Origin: Pegoplata infirma
Lineage: Eukaryota > Arthropoda > Insecta > Diptera > Anthomyiidae
Direction: 5' to 3'
Length of the DNA: 64,000 nucleotides
Assembly: GCA_963921195.1 (NCBI GenBank)
Contig: OY992540.1
Coordinates: 16,003,136 to 16,067,135 of the forward strand
In this document: positions 56,289-64,000 of the stretch, in pieces
Layout: the number at the start of each line of letters is the position of its first letter
Numbering within the stretch: the stretch's first letter is position 1
Position numbers and translations under genes: made by a program
Notes under the pieces: generated by a model
Databases searched by the model: none
Told to the model about the DNA's origin: nothing
Seen by the model: only the letters and a program-made list of their open reading frames with translations

Positions 56289-56475
56289 TGTAATTCCAAA
56301 AAGTTCAATTGTAATTCGAAAAGATCACTTGTAATATGATAAACATCATTTGTAATTCGAAAAAAATCAATTGTAATTCGAAAAAGATCAATTGTAATTC
56401 GGAAAAGATCAACTGCAACTCGAAAGAGATCAAATATTATTCGAAACAGATCAATTTAAATTCGAAACAGATCAA
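56283..56475. repeat. 21-bp minisatellite
   Basis: About nine units of CAATTGTAATTCGAAAAAGAT, increasingly diverged to the right, with two more on the far side of the inserted element (55480-55514). The 64-codon open frame over it encodes a heptad of type INCNSKK and is a by-product. Confidence 0.85.
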
Positions 56476-57159
56476 GAAATATAAAAAACGTTTGCTAGAT
56501 CTCCTTCTAAACTTCCAAAAATTACAATAACAAAAATTACATTATAAAAGAAATTATTGCAAGGCTGTCAAATGATTTTTCATTATTATTTTCCCTAAAA
56601 CAGTGACTTCCCCTATTCTGAACCACTTAATCGTAGCCAACCCCACCGGTGTTTCCCCAAATGACAGTAGTTATCTTTCCTCTACCTTGGCTTTGTAGAC
56701 TATTATTCTCACAAAACGTGAATGTTTTATAAACTTCTTAATTAATTCCAAACACAAAAAAACGTTTTTAGAATACATATTGAATTTGAAATTGTATCCA
56801 ATAAAAAAAAGTCTATGGCATCTTATCCAATTTCTAGCTAACTTATTGTTATTGATTGATCGTGTGGTTTTATTAAATAAATTTAAAAAAAAAAATATTG
56901 TTAATTTGTTCTTGTTTCTCGTTAACAAGTTTATTATTTAATTTATAATTAAATATAAATTGTTTAAAACAATAAAACCAAAAAAAAGATACATCTAATA
57001 ACTTGTTGGTCACCTGCTACTGCATTAAAAAGTGTATTTACCGATACGGTAGCAATTTTTAGCATCATCTTGTGGAAAATTCATACAGTGGATAATCGAT
57101 ATGTAGAACACATATATTTTGGGAAAAGTATATGTATGATGGGTCCAAAATGATACTAA
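56476..57159. other. Nothing recognised
   Basis: About 680 bp without a gene, element ends or repeats that I can support. Confidence 0.4.
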
Positions 57160-57530
57160 ACTAAAGGCACAGCTTTATACAGACTCGACAATTATGACAG
57201 GTGTCAAATATCATATGTTTAATTTTTTAAGTTTGTTATACTTTTTGTGTTAGAAAGAGAAAACTTATATAAAGCGCCATAAAAAAAATAGATGCCAGAT
57301 CGGTTTTTATTGTTTCACTCACTACTAATAGTAGAAAGAAAAGACTAATACAGACTCGACATAAGTGACAGGTGTCAAAAATGTAGTCTTTAACGATATG
57401 GTTAATTTTCTCAAATTATTCTACTAATAAGGTTAGAAAGAGAAAGCTAACATATCGCTCCATGAGAAAAAAAGACGCCAGATCGGTTTTTATTGTTTCA
57501 CTTACTCCTAACTAGTAGAAAGTGTTGCCA
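57160..57530. repeat. Tandem pair of about 171-bp units
   Basis: ACAGACTCGACA and GACAGGTGTCAAA at 57179 recur at 57350. GCCAGATCGGTTTTTATTG at 57295 recurs at about 57477. The two units differ at many positions, so the duplication is old. Confidence 0.85.
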
Positions 57531-58015
57531 TGCTAGCTTAAAACTAGCTAAAAACTGCTCTTCCACTCTAATACGCATGTTAATAAAAGCTACTGACCAA
57601 ATAAATTTCTCAACTTTTCGTTCAAGACTGTTCAGTAGAAAGGATGATAAACTAATTGGTTTACAAGTTTTTGCCAAGGTAAGTCCTCTCTCCTAGGCTT
57701 GAGAATAAAAACAACCTTGACAACGCACCAAGATTATGAAACATACCCATAAGTCAGGCTGGCTCTGAAGATACTTTTAAGAATTTTCACTAGGATATCT
57801 CCACTACTCTATAGCATCAAAGGATATGGTCCAGGGGATTTACAGTTATTAAAAGACGAAAAGACGTAACTGATCGATTCCTCAGAAACTACCCTAGATG
57901 CTATATACGAGTCCCTACAAGTAGTACTACCAACAAGTATTTCAATAATATCATCGTTGTCACTTAACATCCTGGAAAGTGAGTAGATAACAGAATGTCA
58001 ATGATCTCCTGTTGA
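57531..58015 (-). pseudogene. LINE reverse transcriptase fragment
   Basis: On the minus strand, VKVVFILKPRRE and, in a shifted frame, CKPISLSSFLLNSLERKVEK match the first conserved block of non-LTR reverse transcriptases. Stops and frameshifts show it is dead. Jockey-like or related clade is a guess. Confidence 0.75.
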
Positions 58016-58142
58016 TTGTTTGTGTAGGTAGGTTATGTTGGATTGGAGTCCGCCAATTTGGCGAATTCGCATGGAGATCATAAGGCCCATTGTGATTCCC
58101 TTAATTGTCATTTCCCTACTCCCCTCTAATACAAAAACTTTT

Positions 58143-58640
58143 TATACCCTCAAACCACAGTATGGGGGGTATACTCACTTGGTCATTCCGTGTGTAACGC
58201 ATCGAAATATTGATCTAGGATCCCATAAGGTATATATATTTTTGATCAGTGATCGATTCTAAGACATTCTAGCGATGTCCTTCCGTCTGACTGTCTGTCC
58301 GTCTGTAGAGGACACGATACAGTCCAAAATAAAAGAGCTAGACTTCCGTAGTTTGGCACAAATATGTCTTATGACTGTAGGCTAGTTAGGTTTGGAAATG
58401 GTCAAAATCAGACCAAGGGGAAAAAGTTCTCCTAGGAGAACTAAACCAACCTCAGAAAAACGGAGTTTTTTGCAGGGTTTTTTTGTACTTTTCTTAAGCA
58501 ATTCCTACATTTGTATATCAGAGGAAGTTCAAAATCCTGCATGTGGACCCAGAGAATTAAAAAAAGGTTTGACCTGCCCCTTTTGTGGGCGTGGATATAA
58601 AAAATGTATTTTAGTAATGATTAATTGGATTAAATAATTG
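58143..58640 (+). mobile_element. mini-me-like repeat
   Basis: TATACCCTCAAACCACAGTA, TTCCGTGTGTAACGCATCGA, then TATATATATTTTTGATCAG and a GTCTGTCCGTCTG microsatellite (58283-58307). It ends near the GGGCGTGGATAT hairpin region. It appears inserted close to the 3' end of a LINE remnant. Confidence 0.78.
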
Positions 58641-59720
58641 CAAGAACCATAACAAATACATTTGATAACATCAATCGCAAGGAAGAGGTGTTCCCCAACA
58701 TTTCCATCAAACCCCCCCCAAACGCCCCTGCAATTTTAGTTACATGTTCTCACTTGTTACTTCATGTTCTCACTTGTTACATCTTGAACCACCCTGATTC
58801 TCTAAGATATTCTGCTAGAGATGTCAATGAGACACCATTAAGACAATCTAGATCATCGAAAAATCTTTGCTCCAAATGCTTAAGGCGGCTTCTCATCAGA
58901 CCCGAACATTCACATAACAAGTGCTGCACTTACTTCTCCCCCTCCACTTCCCCATAACTTCTACAATAGTCCCTATCAGAATTTCCCATACGCAAGGTCC
59001 GTTTGCCAAAACTATAAGAACCGAGATTTCAGTTTCTATACGATCTCACACCGTTTCCGAGCGATTTCTCGCACATTCATCAGCCAATTCGTCTTCCTCG
59101 AAACCACTATCACCAGATTAGCTTGACTGTGGTGCTAACTGATTCGACGAAGGGATTGTATACAATTCCTAACGGGTTCCTCCCGGACCCGTACCCATCT
59201 CCATCTTTGGTCCTTCCGTAAAGATTGAGATCACATTCTCTGTTATAACAAAGTTTTCCGCCCAGTCTTTCCTAGTCGGTATTTGAACTTCGAAGGATCT
59301 GTCAAAGATCGTCTGTGATGAGATATAGATATGTGATGAGGTTCTCTGTTCCAGTTCCGTCCCGCCCACCGTACTTAATATGGTTGAGTGTCCCCAGAGC
59401 GTTGCTTAAGCATTTGCGACTCTCTTATCCTGAGAGCCAATTTTGTAGGTAACATCTGGCTTCCTGAGGGAATCCAGCTTTGCTGAACTATCTTTTTCAA
59501 AAATTGTTACAGAACATCGCCGTATCCCTTGTGCCATTTACATTCTCACAAAAGTTTCTATGAAACGTAAGTTTGGCATTCCGCGCTTTTTTCCCCATAT
59601 TCCTTTTGCATGAGATGGTAGTTGTTCCAGTCAGAAGTTTTTCGAGATCTTAGGAAGCTTTCTTTAAATTTTTCTTAGCTTTTCAAGTTCTGAGTTCTAC
59701 CAGGAGACTGAATAACTAGG
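58641..59720 (-). pseudogene. LINE remnant: pre-RT and RNase H regions
   Basis: Minus strand pieces in order: a linker resembling WNNYHLMQKEYGEKSAECQ (about 59560-59650), FEVQIPTRKDWAENF and EGPKMEMGTGPGG of RNase H (59190-59300), then LLCECSGLMRSRLKHLEQRF (about 58860-58925), the Cys-containing end of LINE ORF2. The reverse transcriptase itself is deleted. Same family as 20180-20460. Confidence 0.72.
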
Positions 59721-60249
59721 TCTGCTTTTCCTCTGTATTAGTTTGCGGTTAAGGTGTTGTAATACTACAGTACATAAGGAGTACACAATCAGGGTTGTAT
59801 TTGAGGTATTTTCCAATATGGCGGCAAATATAATTCTTCTTATTTTTCACACGAGCGATTGTAATTTTTTTTACGTTTTGTTGACGAAAAAAATTTAAAA
59901 CAAAACATGTAAGCAACAAAAACTAGCATATTGTAAAAAAATATTTTATTTTTTTTTTACAGTGAAAAATTTTAAAAAGTGGCAAATGTGAACCATTTGC
60001 AACAATTCTCAATCATATTTTGTCATTCTATGAAAAGGTATGTTTAAATTATCGTGTGTAATTTGAATTTTTCTTACTTCAGTGATTCAAATTTCACTCA
60101 CGTGTCCATCTCATAGTGAAATTTTATACTATTTTCTTTGTAATTTAGATTTGTTTGTTGTTCTTTTCCGTGAAATTTAAACAAAGTCAAAGATTAATAA
60201 TTTTAGCGATAGAAAATCAAGTTGATAATTTTATTGCCAGGTGAGTTTT
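59721..60249. other. Downstream of the transferrin paralog, nothing firm
   Basis: AT-rich. TTTCACTCACGTGTCCATCT near 60091 resembles the right end of the CGTGAGCG MITE, but no left end is visible. Confidence 0.4.
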
Positions 60250-60255
60250 TTTATT
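60250..60255 (-). terminator. Poly(A) signal of the transferrin paralog
   Basis: AATAAA on the minus strand 85 bp beyond the stop codon. Confidence 0.55.
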
Positions 60256-60339
60256 TAGAAATTCAATTACAGATTTATAAACAAAAATCATGTAACATAA
60301 ATAGATTAAAATTGTTTACAATATTTTCTAATTAATATT

Positions 60340-60459
60340 TTAAGCCAATACACTGGGATCATGAGGCTGTTCATCATTATTACAATGTAATTGATCGAAA
60401 ACTTTCTCATCAATGCCATTGCGATAGGTCGGTTGAAAATCAAATGATACGATATTATT
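60340..60459 (-). CDS. Transferrin-like paralog, last exon
   Basis: 39 residues starting NNIVSFDFQPTYRNGIDEKV, stop TAA at 60342-60340. Acceptor CTAG at 60463-60460 follows a pyrimidine tract. Too short to be found by an open-frame scan. Confidence 0.85.
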   Translation of the reverse strand, partial: NNIVSFDFQPTYRNGIDEKVFDQLHCNNDEQPHDPSVLA

Positions 60460-61034
60460 CTAGAAAGTTAAATAAGGAGAACAAAAATAAAAGTTAAGTT
60501 AATTAAAAACATTTTTTAAAAAAATTTATTTCACAAAATATTGATAAGAATTTCATCTGGGTGAAAGAAAGATCTTAAAGAATTCCCCCTTCTTAAAATA
60601 AATAAAAAAAAAATGTACTTACCTTAAAGATAACATTCTCCTGTCCTTCAAATGTATCAAAGAAATTGAAAGGTTTGAAAGGTTTTTCATTTTCATCATT
60701 ATCTAATTCCGAATGTGGTCCAAAATTCTGAAGAATTGTATTAAAAACTTTATGAACACCCTCTTGCTGCATGGGTGGCAAATTTGATCTAACAAATACG
60801 GCTCTTTGTAGACCAGCTTCTATATTACAATTTTTATAATCTCCAAATTCGGCTGGCATACGATTGGGACAAACAAGAATTTCTTCAGAATTTGGTACAT
60901 AATTAGATGAATCCACAATGCTAATATAGGCACCCAATGAAGCTTTATTTACAAAATCACAGATATCATGATCCATTATAAGATTAAAAAAAGCTGCAGC
61001 ATGAAAAGCACGATGATTATTTTGGTCGATATAA
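60340..61034 (-). CDS. Transferrin-like paralog of Tsf1, 3' end only
   Basis: Two exons, 61034-60623 and 60459-60340, encode the last 176 residues of a transferrin-family protein, and the rest lies beyond the window. NCNIEAGLQRAVFVRSNLPP aligns with SCNMEANLPTAVFIRDSMTP of Tsf1, including the Cys. The first exon begins with the third base of a split codon at the same place as Tsf1 exon 7, and NHRAFHAAAFF matches ERAQKAAAYL. An extra intron after NVIFK is absent from Tsf1. The C-terminus IDEKVFDQLHCNNDEQPHDP corresponds to SEKIYESLKCDNN. Both splice junctions are GT-AG and the frame is intact, so it is probably a working gene. Likely secreted like Tsf1. Whether it binds iron cannot be judged without the N-lobe. 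Confidence 0.88.
60623..61034 (-). CDS. Transferrin-like paralog, penultimate exon
   Basis: 137 full codons, YIDQNNHRAFHAAAFFNLIM to FEGQENVIFK, donor GTAAGT at 60622. An open frame extends further upstream to 61144, but that part is intron and repeat sequence. Confidence 0.88.
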
Positions 61035-61120
61035 CTAAAACAAGAAAAATAGTTAAAATCGGTTAAAAACAACCTTATAACATCTCGATGTATCGGTCTA
61101 GGATCCCAAAATGTGTATGG

Positions 61121-62531
61121 GGCATTCCATGTGAAATCGGACACTTTGAAAAACTTTTTTTTTAGATTTTCCCAATTTGTTCACAGTTTTTAGTGGTAAA
61201 TTTTCAGATTTTTTTGATGATTTTCAAAAGATATCGAATTTTTAAAAATTGGTAGTTTGTTCCTTTACTCAAACTTCTTTTAATCATAACTTCTTCAATA
61301 ATGGTCCAAATTTCAATTTTTTTTTTTCAAAATTTTTGTTTTTTTACGTACTTTCTAAAAAAAATCCCAAAAAAATCTTAAAAGCGCTCTAGTATGCAAT
61401 TTTTAAGTTTTAAAATTTAAATCTCATTTTTGAAAATGTTTGTACTCTTCGATTTTTTTGAAATTTTTTTGTGTAAAACTTCTATCAATTCTACAAATTT
61501 GTTGCCCAGGAAGATCGTGGGATAATAATTATTACTATTTTTTAAAATTTTTTGAAAAAATTTCATTGTAATTTTCCAATCTTAAAATCATTTCTACTGC
61601 TCCAATGGTGCGTAATAGAGGGGTCCTGTATAAGACCGACCCCCATTAATTTTTACGTCTTAACATTTCTTTTGAACAAACTAATACCCTATCTCCAATT
61701 TCTAAGGGGCTCCCACACAAAACGACATTTTTCAAAATTTGTTCCAACCGCTCTAACAGCCCAAATAGTGCCCTTAGAGCAACAAAATGTATGACCGAAC
61801 CACAATATTTTTTTAGTCCAAACATTTTCTCTGAACACACCTACCCTCTACCTTTAACTGTTAAGGCTGTCCCCATACATTTTTTTTTATTTTTTGTAAA
61901 CTTGTTTTATTTAATCAGCTTCTACCGGTCCAATGGTGTGTCTGAGAGGGGTCATTGGTGAGAGCGACCCCCATTTATTTTTACCCTACAACATTTTTTC
62001 AAAACATACCTAGGCCCTATCTCCACTCCCTAAGTAGGCTCCCATACAAATAACAGTTGGAGCAAATTTTATAAAAATGTAATTTTGTATGGAAGCTTAC
62101 TTAGGGAGTGGAGATAGGGTGTAGGTATGTTTTGAAAAAATGTTGTAGGCTAAAAATAAAAGGGGGTCGGTCTCAATAATGACCCCTCTCGGACGCACCA
62201 TTAGACCGGTAGAAGCTGATTAAATAAAACAAATTTACAAAAAATAAAAAAAATTGTATGGGGACCGCCTTAACAGTTAAAGATAGAGGGTAGGTGTGTT
62301 CAGAGAAAATGTTTGGACTAAAAAATATTGTGGGTCGGTCATACATTTTGTTGCTCTAAGAGCACTATTAGGGCAGTTAGAGCGGTTGGAACAAATTTCA
62401 AAAAATGTCGTTTTGTGTGGGAGCCCCCTTAGAAATTGGAGATAGGGTATTAGTTTGTTCCAAAGAAATGTTAAGACGTAAAAATTAATGGGGGTCGGTC
62501 TTATAAAGGATCCCTCTATGACGCACCATTG
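61121..62531. mobile_element. Fold-back element FB-A, right-truncated copy
   Basis: Left arm from GGCATTCCATGTG, inner hairpin at 62030-62106, right arm to ATGACGCACCATTG. The last about 0.5 kb of the right arm is missing. It sits in the upstream intron of the transferrin paralog, inside a scrap of mini-me-like sequence (CGATGTATCGGTCTAGGATC). Confidence 0.87.
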
Positions 62532-63094
62532 CACAGAGGTCCAGACAGATCGATTTCCGGCCAAAAGTCCTTATTTGTAAATTCTCAAAAAAATGTCTAC
62601 CAGTTTGTTGGGCATATATAGAAGCAGGTTTTCTGAACTTATCTTTATGATCCAATTACACCCTTTCCTTTGACAGGTCTTCAAAGTTAAAAAAGTTGGT
62701 AAAAAAATTTTAAAAGTTGAGATACTTTTTTAATTTTTTTCCAAACTTCAATTGCGAATGTTTAACTTTTTGTTTGAGTGGTTCAACCTTATATATAATC
62801 CTTTGTAACGAAAATAACACGGACAAATATAACTCATTTTCCTGGCAGCAATTCGCGTTTTTTGTGAAAAAAGTCAAAATTTTTTAGCTATATACCTCGC
62901 GCCGAAAAAATAATTTAACCCAAAATAATGTTTTACGGCTTGAATAGTTTTTTTTATCGTCAGAGAGTGCCTTAAGCGTAGGAAAAAAAAAATTATCTAC
63001 ATTGCTAGTTTTTTTGTAGAATTATGGAAAATATCATTTACACCATTTCCAATTAAATTCAAAGATTTTTTATTGAATTTCCAAAATAAAGAAA
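62532..63094. other. Nothing recognised
   Basis: AT-rich, probably intron of the paralog. No upstream transferrin exon could be found here. Confidence 0.4.
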
Positions 63095-63798
63095 ACAAGT
63101 GAAAATGTTAAATTCGGCTGTGCCGAATCTGTAATACCCTCCAACATATAACAAATTGCAGGGGCGTTATTTTTTTTTGGGGGGGGGGGGGTGGTGGTCC
63201 GAAGGGGTGGTCCGAAGGGTTCATTGGGTGACACATAAACCCATGCGGTAAATGTTTAAAAATTCATTTATTATGCTTTTTGATCTTAAGTAATACAATT
63301 TTATCATTATTTAAAAACATTTTTAAAATTCACGCTCACGTAAGGGGGGGCGGTCAAAAAAAAAATATTTTTTTTTATTTCCTAAGTCCAAGTGCAGGAC
63401 CTTGAACTTTTTCTGGCATCAAATTGTTTCATTTGCTTAACAAAAATACAAAAAAAAACTGTGAAAATATGTCGTTTTTCAGAGGTTAGTTAAGTTCTTC
63501 AAGGGGGAATTTTTTTCCCCCTGGTCCGATTTTGCCCATTTACGAACTTAAACTGCCTAGGACCAAAAGACATATTCCTGCCAAACTTAACGAGTCTATC
63601 TCTTTTATTTTGGACTGCATCGTGTCTTATACAGACGGACGGACGGACGGACATACGGACATTCTAAAAAAGTCTTAGAATCGAACATAGATCAATAATA
63701 TATATACTTTATGGGGTCCCCGACCGATATTTCGATGCGTTACAAACGGAATGACAAAGTTAGTATACCCCCATACTGTAGTTGGAGGGTATAAAAAT
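63095..63798 (-). mobile_element. mini-me-like repeat, complete second subfamily
   Basis: 704 bp from CAAGTGAAAATGTTAAATTC, GCTGTGCCGAATCTG, a G run at 63178-63191, GGGGGAATTTTTTTCCCCC and GACGGACGGACGGACATAC. It ends at CATACTGTAGTTGGAGGGTA and TAAAAATG. Confidence 0.85.
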
Positions 63799-63940
63799 GA
63801 ATAATTTGTCGTCACCATTTCCAAAAGCTTTTCTGAACCTAAGTAAGTCATTTACACCATTTCCATATTTATATCAAAAATAAAAAATATAATTAGGGAA
63901 TACACATGGGTATCGTATTTGTTGTATATGTTGTATGTAC

Positions 63941-64000
63941 TAGAGATGCGCGCGTGACACGAATTTTTCGTGATTCACGTGATTCACGCGTGAATCACGC
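63941..64000. mobile_element. hAT-like CGTGAGCG MITE, cut by the window end
   Basis: TAGAGATGCGCGCGTGACAC and the following ACGTGATTCACGCGTGAAT match the left end of 32635-33115. Confidence 0.85.

Noticed and set aside
56336..56530. 64-residue protein with INCNSKK heptads
   Set aside because: The heptad is the translation of a 21-bp minisatellite and has no start context or conservation to support it.
60091..60113. Third copy of the CGTGAGCG hAT-like MITE
   Set aside because: Only about 20 bp resemble its right end. There is no left end or target duplication.
61035..61144. Extra N-terminal residues of the transferrin-like exon (MSDFTWNAPY and onward)
   Set aside because: This stretch is intron plus the start of the FB-A repeat. 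The acceptor at 61035-61036 and the match to the Tsf1 intron position fix the exon start at 61034.

Overview
This window looks like nuclear DNA of a higher fly. It is AT-rich, its genes are split by GT-AG introns, and its proteins closely resemble Drosophila proteins. A calyptrate such as a blowfly or flesh fly is my best guess, from the repeat types rather than from a marker gene. There are three gene structures, and everything else is repetitive or featureless DNA.

Gene 1 (+ strand, 1774-21168) is a cytosolic purine 5'-nucleotidase of the NT5C2 family. Seven exons are readable. The first coding exon(s) lie left of the window, and a 16.9 kb intron follows the third readable exon. Gene 2 (- strand, 30678-39306) is a complete seven-exon transferrin 1 (Tsf1) of 629 residues with a signal peptide, a TATA box and a poly(A) signal. 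Gene 3 (- strand, 60340-61034 and beyond the right edge) is the 3' end of a second transferrin that shares an intron position and phase with Tsf1, so it is a diverged tandem paralog. Genes 1 and 2 converge on a 9.5 kb intergenic block.

The repeat landscape is the striking part. A 35-bp satellite built from two adjacent 17-nt palindromes forms four blocks: in the NT5C2 intron (16.1-18.8 kb), between the genes (23.8-29.5 kb), in Tsf1 intron 2 (35.4-37.3 kb) and upstream of Tsf1 (40.7-43.1 kb). A 16-bp satellite, also palindrome-rich, abuts the intergenic block. Diverged 35-bp-like units also occur inside a hAT-like transposon present twice here (13.4 and 49.4 kb), which suggests where the satellite may have come from.

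Around these lie many non-autonomous DNA transposons. About ten have 8-bp target duplications, several TIR elements sit at TA sites, and several are long fold-back elements. A fold-back of 484 bp has inserted 22 bp upstream of the Tsf1 TATA box. At 49.4-54.2 kb insertions are nested four deep. mini-me-like elements with GTCY microsatellites occur about eight times, and decayed LINE fragments lie at 20.2 kb and 57.5-59.7 kb. I see no rRNA, CRISPR or intact transposase. Names of repeat families are from memory and unsearched; satellite periods, target duplications and splice junctions were read directly from the sequence.
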